Shown: piece by piece, positions 23,684 through 32,861 of the stretch
Layout: each line of letters starts with the position of its first letter
How positions within the stretch are numbered: the stretch's first letter is position 1
Source of the DNA: Xanthomonas vesicatoria ATCC 35937
GTDB lineage: Bacteria; Pseudomonadota; Gammaproteobacteria; Xanthomonadales; Xanthomonadaceae
NCBI RefSeq assembly: GCF_001908725.1
Contig: NZ_CP018725.1
Coordinates: 4,712,001-4,776,000 of the forward strand
DNA: 64,000 nt
Direction of reading: 5' to 3'
Translations under genes and position numbers: made by a program
The notes under the pieces: model-generated
Told to the model about the DNA's origin: nothing
Databases searched by the model: none
What the model saw: the letters and a program-made list of their open reading frames with translations, nothing else

Positions 23684-25453
23684 TTAGAAGTCGGTCTGCA
23701 CGGTACGCAGCACCGGATACAGCTGGTAGCGCTCGTCCCAGGAAGAGTGCCGCTTGGCGAAGAACTCCAGGCGCGCTTGGGGGCTCTTGGCAAACGCCGG
23801 GTCGGTGGCGATGCGCTGTTCGAACTGCGCCTGCAGCGCCGCGTCGTTGGCCAACATCTCGCGCGCCACGTCTTCGGCCACGTAGGCCTCCATGTATTCC
23901 TTGCGCTCGAAGGCCGCGTTGAAAAAGCCCCATTGCAGCAACGAGTCCGGTGCTTGCGGCTCCAGCATCGCCATCACCAGACGGGCCTTGGGTTGGGCAA
24001 TCGGCACGAACAGCGAACCGGCCGGCACGGCGCGCGTTTCATCGCGCCACTGCCCCACGACGTCCAGCGTCTGATGGCCTTCGTTCGAGCGCGGGGCAAA
24101 GCTGGCGGTGTCGGCGCGGAAGGTTTGCACCGGGTGTTCGGCCGCACTGGCGATCATGCGGAATTCAATACCGTGCAGGCGCAATTTTTCAGCGACGAAG
24201 GCAGCGTTCGCAGCCGGCACCAGATACCCGCCGCGCGGTGAATCGACCACCAGATCGGGCTTGATCTGGTCGCGCAGCGGTATCTTCCAGATCTGCGGTT
24301 TGCTCTCGTCGTAACGCGTCATCAAGGCGCCGGAAATCGGCGAGGGCGTTCGCGTATAGGCATAACCGCGAAATGCCACGGTGCGTGCGGCAGGGCCGGC
24401 GGCAAAGCTGAGCGGCTCGGGCATGCCGGCCAGCTGGCTCGCACGTTGATCGGCCGCCAGCGCATCGGCGCGCCAGGCGTTGCCGTGTTTTGCGGCCTGC
24501 TGCAGTACCGACACGATGGCATTGCGGGTCACCCTGACCCGCGTGGGGTAGTCCTTCCACGAGTGGGTTTCCACCAACATGCCGAAGCGGTTGCGCAATA
24601 AAAAGTAGCCATGCGAAAACCGCGGCGGCGACACGTCGTCGGCAAAGCCGGAGCTGGGGTCGTCTTCGTGCACAAAGGACGGGTAGTACGGCAGCGGCAG
24701 CGAACCTTGCTTGGCTAGATCGCTCAGCACCGCATCGCGCCAACGCGTGCCGTCGCGCTGCAGCGTGCTGTCGCCGGCATGCACCGGCTCCACCTGTACC
24801 GAGACGTCGTGCTCGAACTTGGCGCCGTCGGTGACATGCAGGTCCACGTACATCAGCGGGTCCCACTGCTGCACCAGCCGCAGCATGGCCTGCATCTCCG
24901 GCGCGTCGGCCTTGACGTAGTCGCGGTTGAGGTTGAGGTTCTGCGCGGTGACGCGCCAGCCCATCTGCTCGGGGCCCCGCTGGTTGGGGCGGTTCCAGGC
25001 GCCAAAGCGCTCATGCCCATCCACGTTGAACACCGGCACGAACACCCACACCACCGTGTCGAGCACGCCTTTGCCCGCCTTGCCATCGAGCAGTTGGTGC
25101 AAGGCCAGGAAGCCCGCGTCCTTGCCATCGATCTCGCCGGCATGGATGCCGCCCTGGATCAACACCACCGGCAGCTTGCGCTGCGCGGCGCTGGCCGCAT
25201 CCAACGCACCGCTGGTGGAGGCGATCAATGCCTTCATTGGGCGGCCTTCCGGTGTGGTGCCGAACTCCACGCAGCGCACCGCCTGCGGGTAGCGCTGTGC
25301 AAAGGCATCGCACAGCGCAATGACTTCGTCGTAGCGGCCGGTCTGCACAAAGCCGCTGCGCTCGGCCTGCGTGGTCAGCGGTTCGGCGGCTAGCGCGGCA
25401 GGGGCACAGGTCAATAGCAACAGGCTCAGGGCCAGGCGGGTGAAGCGGGGCAT
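23684..25453 (-). CDS. M14-family zinc carboxypeptidase, exported
   Basis: The 589-residue protein has a signal peptide (MPRFTRLALSLLLLTCAPAA to LAAE). The M14 zinc-binding pair is His104 and Glu107 in GGIHAGEIDGKDAG, and the later DLHVTDGAKFEHD supplies a third metal-ligand candidate. LVETHSWKDY probably includes the catalytic Glu. The peptidase domain fills the first 350 residues; the rest is a family-specific extension. It should trim C-terminal residues from peptides in the periplasm. The neighbouring POT transporter, divergent across 284 bases, could import the products. A near-palindrome GAAAACGTTTGC at 25474-25485 lies 20 bases before the ATG. Confidence 0.9.
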   Translation of the reverse strand: MPRFTRLALSLLLLTCAPAALAAEPLTTQAERSGFVQTGRYDEVIALCDAFAQRYPQAVRCVEFGTTPEGRPMKALIASTSGALDAASAAQRKLPVVLIQGGIHAGEIDGKDAGFLALHQLLDGKAGKGVLDTVVWVFVPVFNVDGHERFGAWNRPNQRGPEQMGWRVTAQNLNLNRDYVKADAPEMQAMLRLVQQWDPLMYVDLHVTDGAKFEHDVSVQVEPVHAGDSTLQRDGTRWRDAVLSDLAKQGSLPLPYYPSFVHEDDPSSGFADDVSPPRFSHGYFLLRNRFGMLVETHSWKDYPTRVRVTRNAIVSVLQQAAKHGNAWRADALAADQRASQLAGMPEPLSFAAGPAARTVAFRGYAYTRTPSPISGALMTRYDESKPQIWKIPLRDQIKPDLVVDSPRGGYLVPAANAAFVAEKLRLHGIEFRMIASAAEHPVQTFRADTASFAPRSNEGHQTLDVVGQWRDETRAVPAGSLFVPIAQPKARLVMAMLEPQAPDSLLQWGFFNAAFERKEYMEAYVAEDVAREMLANDAALQAQFEQRIATDPAFAKSPQARLEFFAKRHSSWDERYQLYPVLRTVQTDF

Positions 25454-25473
25454 CCAGCGGTCCAGTGTTCCAG

Positions 25474-25485
25474 GAAAACGTTTGC
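25474..25485. promoter_or_regulatory. LacI-like near-palindrome upstream of the M14 peptidase
   Basis: GAAAACGTTTGC is a near-perfect 12-bp palindrome centred on CG, 20 bases before the peptidase start. It resembles operators of LacI-family repressors and the perfect palindrome at 58981-58992. Function is a guess. Confidence 0.3.
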
Positions 25486-25737
25486 AATGTAGCCGAGGCG
25501 AGCTGGCAGGCCAATCTGCACTGCGGCATTGCTGCCGGCTTCAAGCGGACGCGAGCGACTTGAAATTCCCGGTTTTTGCTGGGTATCGATGCGTTTTGCG
25601 CGTGGCCGCATTTGGCGTCGAATGCGCGCACGGCGATGCACCTGGCGCGCGACGCCAGCCGCGCATCGCTCCTGCATGGCGGCCGGCCTCTCGGGGCCGT
25701 TACGATAGGGGTTGTTTTCCGTTCGACCGGACCGCCT

Positions 25738-27303
25738 TTGACCACCTCCACCTTGCCGGGCCCCACGGCTGGCGCGCGACTGCCGCGACAGATTCCTTTC
25801 ATCATCGGCAACGAAGCCTGCGAGCGTTTCAGCTTCTACGGGATGCGCAACATCCTGGTGCAGTTTCTGATCACCTCGATGCTGCTGCAGGAGGTTGGCG
25901 GGCCGGGCCGCGAGGCGGAAGCCAAGCACGTCCTGCACAGCTTCATGATCGGCGTGTTTTTCTTCCCGCTGCTGGGCGGCTGGCTGGCCGATCGGCTGTT
26001 CGGCAAATACAACACCATTCTGTGGTTCAGCCTGATCTATTGCGCAGGCCACGCGTGTCTGGCGATGTTCGAGGGCAGCCGTCACGGCTTCTTCGTGGGA
26101 CTAAGCCTCATCGCGTTGGGTGCGGGCGGCATCAAACCGCTGGTGGCCTCGTTCATGGGCGACCAGTTCGACCAGTCCAACAAGCACATGGCCAAGGTGG
26201 TGTTCGACGCCTTCTACTGGATCATCAACTTCGGCTCGCTGTTCGCCTCGTTGCTGATCCCGCTGGCGCTGAAGAATCTGGGCCCGTCTTGGGCGTTCGG
26301 CATCCCCGGCATCTTGATGTTCGTGGCCACGCTGGTGTTCTGGCTGGGCCGCAAGCGCTATGTGCTGGTGACATTGCCACCGAAGGACCCGCACGGGTTC
26401 GGTGCGGTGCTGCGTACGGCGTTGCTGGCACGTGCGCCAGGGCAGGGGCGGCCTGGGCTGGCGCTGGCAATCATCGCGGTGGTCGCTGCACTGGCCTGCA
26501 TGGCGCTGATCGAGCCGCTGGGCATCGTCATCTGTCTGTGCATGGCGCTAGTGCTGCTGCTGGCCGGGATCGGCGGCGGCACCTGGTGGCAGTTGGAACG
26601 CGCGCGCGGCACGCATCCGGATGAAGCGGTCGAGGGCGTGCGGGCATTGCTGCGGGTGCTAGTGATCTTCGCGCTGGTGACGCCATTCTTTTCGTTGTTC
26701 GATCAGAAGGCCTCGACCTGGGTGCTGCAGGGACGCGAGATGACCATGCCGGTGTGGTTCACCGCCTCGCAGATGCAGGCGCTCAACCCGCTGCTGGTGA
26801 TGCTGCTGATCCCCTTCAACAACCTGGTGCTGTACCCACTGTTGCGCCGCCGTGGTTGGGAGCCGACGCCGTTGCGCCGCATGACCAGCGGTATCGCCTT
26901 CAGTGGCGTGGCGTGGATTGCGGTCGGCGCGATCCAGGTCGTGATGGACGGCGGCGAGCCGATGCACATCGCCTGGCAGATGCTGCCCTATGCCTTGCTC
27001 ACCTTCGGCGAGGTGCTGGTGTCGGCCACCGGCATCGAGTTCGCCTACAGCCAGGCGCCGCCGTCGATGAAGGGCGTCGTGATGAGCTTCTGGTATCTGA
27101 CCACCACGGTGGGCAATCTGTGGGTGCTGCTATCGAACGTGGCGGTGCGCAACGCCACGGTGACCTCGCATATCGCCGATACTGGGCTCAGCGAAGCAGC
27201 ATTTCTGATGTTCTTCTTCGCGGCCTTCGCATTCCTGGCAGCCCTGGCCTTTGGCCTGTACGCACGCCGTTATCGCATGGTCGACAATTACCGCTCTGCC
27301 TGA
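25738..27303 (+). CDS. Proton-dependent oligopeptide transporter (POT family)
   Basis: The 521-residue membrane protein carries the POT signature GNEACERFSFYGMRNILVQF at its N terminus, with about 14 hydrophobic segments. Later features include FYWIINFGSL, the PTR2 second signature region, and EFAYSQAPPSMKG. It imports di- and tripeptides by proton symport. No ATG sits at the expected place, and a TTG at 25738 gives the best N terminus. Upstream in-frame Met codons would add sequence of poor quality. The rhomboid gene starts 7 bases after the stop. Confidence 0.9.
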   Translation: MTTSTLPGPTAGARLPRQIPFIIGNEACERFSFYGMRNILVQFLITSMLLQEVGGPGREAEAKHVLHSFMIGVFFFPLLGGWLADRLFGKYNTILWFSLIYCAGHACLAMFEGSRHGFFVGLSLIALGAGGIKPLVASFMGDQFDQSNKHMAKVVFDAFYWIINFGSLFASLLIPLALKNLGPSWAFGIPGILMFVATLVFWLGRKRYVLVTLPPKDPHGFGAVLRTALLARAPGQGRPGLALAIIAVVAALACMALIEPLGIVICLCMALVLLLAGIGGGTWWQLERARGTHPDEAVEGVRALLRVLVIFALVTPFFSLFDQKASTWVLQGREMTMPVWFTASQMQALNPLLVMLLIPFNNLVLYPLLRRRGWEPTPLRRMTSGIAFSGVAWIAVGAIQVVMDGGEPMHIAWQMLPYALLTFGEVLVSATGIEFAYSQAPPSMKGVVMSFWYLTTTVGNLWVLLSNVAVRNATVTSHIADTGLSEAAFLMFFFAAFAFLAALAFGLYARRYRMVDNYRSA

Positions 27304-27310
27304 GGTCTGC

Positions 27311-27919
27311 ATGATTACCCTGATCCTGATCGCCATCACTGGCATCGTCTCGTGGATGGCGTTCAACAACCGCAAGCTGGCCGACCGACTCATCCTGTGG
27401 CCGCCAGCGCTGGATAAACAGCGCCAGTACGACCGCCTAGTGACCTACGGCTTCATCCATGCCGACGTGGGGCACCTGGTCTTCAACATGATCACGCTGT
27501 TCTTTTTTGGACGGGTGATCGAAAACGTGATGACGCAGCTGACCGGCAGCATGCTGACCTACCCGTTGTTCTATCTGGCCGCGCTGGTGGTGTCGATCCT
27601 GCCCAGCTATCTGAAGAACCAGAACAACCCCAATTATTTGAGCCTGGGCGCCTCCGGTGCGGTGTCGGCGGTGCTGTTCGCCTTTATCCTGCTGCAGCCG
27701 TGGACCATCATCCTGGTGCTGTTCATTCCGGCACCGGCGATCATCTATGCGGTGTTCTATGTCGGCTACAGCCTGTGGATGGACCGCCGCGGCGGCGATC
27801 GCATCAACCACAGCGCGCACCTGGCCGGTGCGGCATTCGGGGTGATGTTCATGCTGATCATGGAGCCGCGGGTGTGGCAGGTCTTCCTGGAGCAGCTGTC
27901 CAATCCGCGCTTCGGCTGA
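27311..27919 (+). CDS. Rhomboid-family intramembrane serine protease
   Basis: The 202-residue protein has six predicted transmembrane helices. The catalytic Ser115 lies in LGASGAVSAVLF (GxSG) and the partner His170 in HSAHLAGAAFG. HADVGHLVFNM in helix 2 carries the oxyanion-site His/Asn residues of active rhomboids. It should cleave membrane proteins within or near the bilayer. It follows the POT gene by 7 bases, so the two are probably cotranscribed. A hairpin at 28005-28039 lies downstream. Confidence 0.9.
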   Translation: MITLILIAITGIVSWMAFNNRKLADRLILWPPALDKQRQYDRLVTYGFIHADVGHLVFNMITLFFFGRVIENVMTQLTGSMLTYPLFYLAALVVSILPSYLKNQNNPNYLSLGASGAVSAVLFAFILLQPWTIILVLFIPAPAIIYAVFYVGYSLWMDRRGGDRINHSAHLAGAAFGVMFMLIMEPRVWQVFLEQLSNPRFG

Positions 27920-28004
27920 GGGCGCTGGCAGGTCCGGACGTTCGGATACCGGCTAGCCGGCGCTGCGGTAATGCGTCAGTGCAGCGGTTGCGTGCGGCAA
28001 CCGG

Positions 28005-28039
28005 GCCAGGACCGACGCCACGGCGTCACGGGTCCTGGC
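28005..28039. terminator. Hairpin between rhomboid and a convergent small gene
   Basis: GCCAGGACC (28005-28013) and GGTCCTGGC (28031-28039) pair exactly, with an inner ACGCC/GGCGT stem. There is no T tract, so it may be a weak bidirectional terminator. Confidence 0.45.
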
Positions 28040-28058
28040 AGATGGAGCGACAACGGCA

Positions 28059-28259
28059 TCAGGCCGCGCTGCGTTCCCGGTCGGTGCTGAGCGCCGAGCC
28101 CGATACCGCGCCGTAGGCCTGCTGCAGGCGCTCGTAGACGGTATCGTTGAGCTGTGCGAAGTCGGGGTTGTGGGTGTCGCCGTTGATGGCGAACTGGAAC
28201 AAGCCTTCCAGCAGCGAGCTGTCGCTGTCGGTGCCGTTTCCTGCCGAATCGTTGTGCAT
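28059..28259 (-). CDS. Small acidic hypothetical protein (66 aa)
   Basis: No family is recognised. GAGGAG (minus strand, 28267-28272) lies seven bases before the ATG, a strong ribosome site that supports a real gene. The 66-residue product is rich in Asp, Ser and Asn, has no Cys, no signal and no transmembrane helix. Its middle reads LLEGLFQFAINGDTHNPDFA and probably forms a short helix. It converges with the rhomboid gene and is divergent from a GNAT-type gene. Confidence 0.65.
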   Translation of the reverse strand: MHNDSAGNGTDSDSSLLEGLFQFAINGDTHNPDFAQLNDTVYERLQQAYGAVSGSALSTDRERSAA

Positions 28260-28471
28260 GCGGTGACTCCTCGTTGGTAAGGCGAGGGCGGTTGCCAGGC
28301 CGGAGACCGGTTGCAGCGAGCGCCTTCGAGTCAGCTATCGGCGCTCCCCGAGCGAACTTGAGCACCTCTTCGCCAAGCCGAGCGGGCGGTCACAGCGTGG
28401 ATTCATTTTCACGCAGGCGCGGCGTCGCGCTGGTCACACTTGCCGCATATTCCCGGCCCGGCGCAGACGAG

Positions 28472-28753
28472 ATGGCAGCGACAATGCACGCCGAACACGA
28501 TCCATCACAGCAGCGCTTTGTGGTTGACAGCGAAGGACATCGTGCCGAACTGGTCTATCGCATCGAGAGTGCGCGCATGACCATCACGCATACGCTGGTG
28601 CCGGATGCGATTGCAGGGCGCGGCATTGCCGCCGTTCTGGTCGAGGCTGCTTTGCAGCATGCGCGCGACGCCGGCCTGAAGGTCGTGCCGGCGTGCAGCT
28701 ACGCCGCCGCCTACGTGCGCCGGCATCAACAGTTTCAGGATCTGCTGGCCTGA
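28472..28753 (+). CDS. GNAT-like N-acetyltransferase of the YjdJ type
   Basis: The 93-residue protein is a minimal GNAT domain (GNAT_YjdJ family). RAELVYRIESARMTITHTLVPDA forms the first strands, AIAGRGIAAVLVEAALQHAR holds the Q/RxxGxG/A-like acetyl-CoA loop, and the end VVPACSYAAAYVRRH is the conserved C-terminal motif. Its acetyl acceptor is unknown. A second Met at 28484 is an alternative start; I saw no strong ribosome site for either. Confidence 0.85.
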   Translation: MAATMHAEHDPSQQRFVVDSEGHRAELVYRIESARMTITHTLVPDAIAGRGIAAVLVEAALQHARDAGLKVVPACSYAAAYVRRHQQFQDLLA

Positions 28754-28793
28754 TGGACAGCAGTGGGTGGTTCGATCAGGGGAGCAGGTGGGA

Positions 28794-29636
28794 ATGGGGC
28801 GGTTGCGTGGATTCAATGGTGTACGGGCTCTGCTGATGCTGGCCCTGTTGGCGGGCTGTACGCAGCGCGAACCCAACGCGGTCGAGCAGCCTGAGCCGGC
28901 TGCCGATGCGGCTACCGCAACGCCGGCTCCGGAACCGCTGATGGTGCAGAGCGGCCCGCTGGAAGATGTGATCGAACATGCGCCGGCGTATATGGTCGGT
29001 ATCAGTTATCCGCGTGGGCTGGATGCGTATCCGGAGCTCACTGCGCTGATTCGCAAATATGCACAGGATGCCCGCAGTGAACTGATGGAAGCCGTCTCCG
29101 GTCTGGGCAACGACAAACCGGCGGCTCCCTATGAATTGTCGCTGGCATTCGAAAAGCTGTTGCAGACCGCCGACCTGATCGTTATCTCCGCCGATGGCAG
29201 CCGCTATACCGGCGGTGCGCATGGCGAGCCGTTGGTGGCGCGTTTCGTGTGGCTAATCAAGGAACGCAGGCAACTGACCGCGCAGGCACTGATTCCCGAT
29301 GCGGCTGGATGGGAGAAGATCGGTCACGACGTCGCTGCGCAGTTGCACGCTGCTGCCACCCAGCGTGTGGAAGCTGATCGTGTGCCGGTCGAAGAACAGG
29401 CCGAGCAAGTCGCATCGGCCGACCGCATGATTGCAGAAGGCACTGCAGCGCAAGTGGACAACTTTGCGCAGTTCGTCCCGGTGTTGAATGCGGCCGGTCA
29501 GATCACTGCGGTGCGCTTCGTGTTTCCGCCGTATCAGGTCGGGCCATATTCGGATGGCACGCAAACGGCCGAGGTCGCTGCATCCACCTTGATGCCGTGG
29601 GTCGCGCCGGAATATGTACATCTTTTCGCTCGTTGA
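28794..29636 (+). CDS. DUF3298/DUF4163-type lipoprotein
   Basis: The 280-residue protein has a lipoprotein signal with lipobox LLAGC (Cys near residue 22) and a Pro/Ala-rich linker. The DUF4163-like part (about 60-170) contains ISYPRGLDAYPELTALI and ISADGSRYTGGAHGEP; the DUF3298-like part ends with IRFVFPPYQVGPYSDGTQ-type sequence (here AVRFVFPPYQVGPY). These domains occur in RsiV and PdaC and bind lysozyme or modify peptidoglycan, but function here is open. GGGGAGCAGG upstream supports ATG 28794. Confidence 0.85.
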   Translation: MGRLRGFNGVRALLMLALLAGCTQREPNAVEQPEPAADAATATPAPEPLMVQSGPLEDVIEHAPAYMVGISYPRGLDAYPELTALIRKYAQDARSELMEAVSGLGNDKPAAPYELSLAFEKLLQTADLIVISADGSRYTGGAHGEPLVARFVWLIKERRQLTAQALIPDAAGWEKIGHDVAAQLHAAATQRVEADRVPVEEQAEQVASADRMIAEGTAAQVDNFAQFVPVLNAAGQITAVRFVFPPYQVGPYSDGTQTAEVAASTLMPWVAPEYVHLFAR

Positions 29637-29701
29637 GGTGTGGCCCCGCAGGTGATGTGATTGAATAGCTTGGCCATTCAGTAATGTAATCAAACGGTGA
29701 T

Positions 29702-30202
29702 ATGAGTAGTTTCGATCCAACCGCAAACCGCGTGGACCACACCTGCGCGCGCTATCCAGCCTTTCCGCGGGAGCCCGCTGTCCTGGTGAGGTTGATCAAG
29801 CATCTCTACAAGCGGCTGCATACCATCAGTTGTGTGCGACTCAAGCCGTACGGGATCAGTCCGCCGGAATACGAAATCCTGATGATGTTGTATGGCACGC
29901 CGGAGCAGGCGATTACCCCGACCGAAGCGGCCGAGGCGGCGAGCGAGAAGCCGGCCAACATTACCCGGCTCACCGACCAGCTGTGCGAAAAAGGCTTGAT
30001 CGCACGTGGCAGCAGCCCCGACGATCGTCGCAAGATCATGCTCACCCTGCAGCCGGCCGGGCTCGCACTGATCGAACATGTGTTGCCAGAAGCCTGCACG
30101 CTGTTGCACGAGCAGACGGTGGACATCAGCGACGCCGAGCAGGTCCGTCTGGAAAAATTATTGAAGAAATTGCTCAATGGCGTGGATGCCATTGAGTCCT
30201 GA
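29702..30202 (+). CDS. MarR-family transcriptional regulator
   Basis: The 166-residue protein has a MarR winged helix: TPTEAAEAASEKPANITRLTDQ is the recognition region and SPDDRRKIML the wing with the DRR tip. The N-terminal extension contains two His/Cys residues. It stands alone, with an intrinsic terminator after it (30241-30278). TGAAT and ATTCA arms at 29662-29680, just before the gene, could be its own operator. The target is unknown; the genes around it do not form an obvious operon. Confidence 0.88.
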   Translation: MSSFDPTANRVDHTCARYPAFPREPAVLVRLIKHLYKRLHTISCVRLKPYGISPPEYEILMMLYGTPEQAITPTEAAEAASEKPANITRLTDQLCEKGLIARGSSPDDRRKIMLTLQPAGLALIEHVLPEACTLLHEQTVDISDAEQVRLEKLLKKLLNGVDAIES

Positions 30203-30240
30203 CGGGTTACCCAGCAGTTGCCGCGCAGGCCGATCCCAAA

Positions 30241-30278
30241 CGACAACGCCGCCCGGATCGCTCCGGGCGGCGTTGTCG
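30241..30278. terminator. Strong bidirectional terminator hairpin
   Basis: Seventeen bases at 30241-30257 pair perfectly with 30262-30278 around the loop TCGC. It lies between convergent marR (ends 30202) and dcp (ends 30292). Confidence 0.8.
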
Positions 30279-30291
30279 TGATGCAGGCCGA

Positions 30292-32490
30292 TTACGGCTT
30301 GGACTGCGGTGCTTCCGGAGTGGCACCATCGCCGCCGTTCGCACTCAGGCCGCGTTTTTCGAGCAAGGGCTCGATCTGCGGTGCGTGCCCGGCAAAGTTC
30401 TGGAACAGCTCCATTGCATCCACGCTGCCGCCACGCGACAGCAACGTCTGGCGGAAACGGTCGCCGTTGGCCCGGCTCAACCCACCATGCTGCTTGAACC
30501 ATTGCTGGGTGTTGGCATCCAGGACTTCGGACCAAATGTAGGCGTAGTAGCCCGCTGCATAGCCGCCCATGATGTGGCTGAAATACGGGGTCTTGTAGCG
30601 CGGCGGCACCGGCGCGTAGGCAATGCCGTCCTGCTGCAGGGCCTTGGCTTCGAATGCCATGACGCCGGCGGGGTCGGGCACCTGGCTGGCGCTGATCTGG
30701 TGCCAGTTCTGGTCAAGCATTGCCGCACCCAGATACTCGGTGGTGGCAAAACCCTGGTTGAACTTGGAAGCGGCGATTACCTTGTCCAGCAATGCCTGCG
30801 GCATTGGCGTGCCATTCTGATAATGCTTGGCGTAGTTCTTCAGGATGGAAGGCTCGTCTGCCCACATTTCGTTGACCTGCGAGGGGAACTCGACAAAGTC
30901 GCGCGGCACGCTGGTGCCGGAGAAGTACGGGTATTTGACGTCCGAAAACATGCCGTGCAGCGCATGCCCGAACTCATGGAACATGGTGGTCACCTCGTCC
31001 CAGGTCAGCAGCGTCGGCTGGCCGGCCGGCGGCTTGGGGATGTTGAGGTGGTTGGCCACCACCGGCTTGAAACCGGTTAGGTCCGACTGCGACACGTACG
31101 AGTTCATCCACGCACCGCCGCGCTTGGACTCGCGTGCGTACATGTCGGCAATGAAGATTGCCAGCTGCTTGCCATCGGCGTCGAACACGTCATAGACGGT
31201 GATGTCGTCGCGGTAGGTGGGCAGGTCGGTGCGCTGCTTGAAGGTCAGGCCGTATTCCTGGTTGGCCGCGTAAAACACGCCGTTTTCCAGCACGTTCTTG
31301 AGCTCGAAGTACGGCTTGAGCTGCGACTCGTCGAAGTTGTACTTGGCCTGGCGCACCTTCTCGCTGTAGTAGGCCCAATCCCAGGCTTCGAGCTTGAAGG
31401 TGGGCTTGCGTGCGGCTTTTTGTTCCTTGTCGATCATCGCCTGCAGATCGGCTGCCTCGCGCTTGGCATTGGCGACCGCCGCTGGTGCCAGCTTGCCCAG
31501 CATCGCGTTGACCGCTTCAGGGGTCTTGGCGGTCTGGTTTTCCAGCGAGTACGCGGCGTAGGTCGGGAAGCCGAGCAGCTTGGCCTTGTCGGCGCGCAGC
31601 TTCATGATGCGCGACACCAGCGCGGTGTTGTCGTACTGACCGCCGTGGCTGCCGCGCGAGACCGAGGCGTCGTAGATCTTCTTGCGCAACTCGCGGTTCT
31701 TCAGCTGGGTCAGCGGCGGCTGGCCGGTGGTGTTGAGTAGCGCGATCACGTACTTGCCATCGAGCTTGCGCGTCTTGGCCGCTTCGGCAGCAGCGGCGAT
31801 CTGTTCTTCGGACAGGCCGTCGAGCTGCTTGACGTCATCCACAACAACTGCTGCTGCATTGACCTCGGCCAGCACGTTCTGGCTGAAAGTGGTGCCCAGG
31901 TTGGCCAGTTCGGCATTCATCGCCTTGAGCGTGGTCTTGTCGGCATCGGAGAGCTTGGCGCCATCGCGGACGAAGTCGCTGTAATACTTCTCGACCAGGC
32001 GCAGGCCTTGCGCGTCCAGGCCCAGCTTGGCGCGTTGGTCGTACAAGCTTTGGATGCGCGCGAACAGTTTGCCGTTGAGCGAAATCGCATCGCGATGCGC
32101 GGCAAACTTTGCCGAATAATCGGCCTGCAGTTTCTTGCGTGCATCATTGGTGTCGGCACCCACCAGATTGAAGAACACCGTGGTGGCGCGATCGAGCGTG
32201 GCGCCGCTCTTCTCCAGCGCGACGATGGTGTTCTCGAAGCTCGGCTTGGCTTTCTGGTTGGCGATCTTGTCCACCTCCTTCAATTGCTCGGCCATGCCGG
32301 CGTCGAAGGCGGGTGCGAAGTCGCTGTCTTTGATCTTGTCGAACTGCGGGTAGTGCAGCGGCAGTGTGCTGTCTGCGAAAAACGGGTTGCCTTGGGTGGC
32401 GGCCTGCGTGGTGGCGGGCGCGGCGATGCTATAGGACGGCATGGCGAGTCCCAGGGAAGCGGCCAGGGCGAAAGCGAGACGGGTGGTCAA
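30292..32490 (-). CDS. dcp: Peptidyl-dipeptidase Dcp (M3 family), exported
   Basis: The approximately 732-residue protein is an M3 metallopeptidase with the zinc motif MFHEFGHALHGMFS and a downstream Glu ligand region (FVEFPSQVNEMW). It removes C-terminal dipeptides. A signal peptide (LAFALAASLGLAMPSYSIAAP) suggests periplasmic export, seen also in related Dcp proteins of this group. A TTG at 32490 gives the best start; there is no nearby ATG apart from one inside the signal region. The frame stays open far upstream, but that part is low quality. It converges with marR. Confidence 0.92.
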   Translation of the reverse strand: MTTRLAFALAASLGLAMPSYSIAAPATTQAATQGNPFFADSTLPLHYPQFDKIKDSDFAPAFDAGMAEQLKEVDKIANQKAKPSFENTIVALEKSGATLDRATTVFFNLVGADTNDARKKLQADYSAKFAAHRDAISLNGKLFARIQSLYDQRAKLGLDAQGLRLVEKYYSDFVRDGAKLSDADKTTLKAMNAELANLGTTFSQNVLAEVNAAAVVVDDVKQLDGLSEEQIAAAAEAAKTRKLDGKYVIALLNTTGQPPLTQLKNRELRKKIYDASVSRGSHGGQYDNTALVSRIMKLRADKAKLLGFPTYAAYSLENQTAKTPEAVNAMLGKLAPAAVANAKREAADLQAMIDKEQKAARKPTFKLEAWDWAYYSEKVRQAKYNFDESQLKPYFELKNVLENGVFYAANQEYGLTFKQRTDLPTYRDDITVYDVFDADGKQLAIFIADMYARESKRGGAWMNSYVSQSDLTGFKPVVANHLNIPKPPAGQPTLLTWDEVTTMFHEFGHALHGMFSDVKYPYFSGTSVPRDFVEFPSQVNEMWADEPSILKNYAKHYQNGTPMPQALLDKVIAASKFNQGFATTEYLGAAMLDQNWHQISASQVPDPAGVMAFEAKALQQDGIAYAPVPPRYKTPYFSHIMGGYAAGYYAYIWSEVLDANTQQWFKQHGGLSRANGDRFRQTLLSRGGSVDAMELFQNFAGHAPQIEPLLEKRGLSANGGDGATPEAPQSKP

Positions 32491-32861
32491 GAGGATGGCT
32501 CCAAAGTGCGAACCGCCGAGGCTAACCCAGCGTGCCGGGACAAGCGTGTGACAAAAGGCATGGCTGACTGACGGACGCGACCATGCGCCAGGTGACGCGA
32601 CAATCCAGGGCGACAGCGCGCTGTGACCTGGCCGGGACAGCCGCCAATGGCTCGGCGACACATCCGGACAGCCGGCAGCGCCTGCCCAGCGAGCGCGCGG
32701 CCAGAGTGGTGCTGGAGACAGGCATGCAAACAGCCATCGATGCGCGACCGGAGCGCAGCGCGTCCGTGTCGCATGAGCGGAGGTGGCAGTTCTGCCAACG
32801 GACGGCGTGGCGGGCCGATACGACTGGGGTAGGCTGGCGCCTTCCCTGTCGAGAGCTGCCG
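32491..32861. other. Divergent intergenic region dcp / glutathione peroxidase
   Basis: The 371 bases must hold promoters for both divergent genes. I find no clear regulatory motif or small ORF. The frame open upstream of the peroxidase is not convincing coding sequence. Confidence 0.5.

Noticed and set aside
32583..32861. Upstream extension of the glutathione peroxidase
   Set aside because: The frame is open, but the added sequence is Arg/Ser-rich without family match and the enzyme is complete from ATG 32862.
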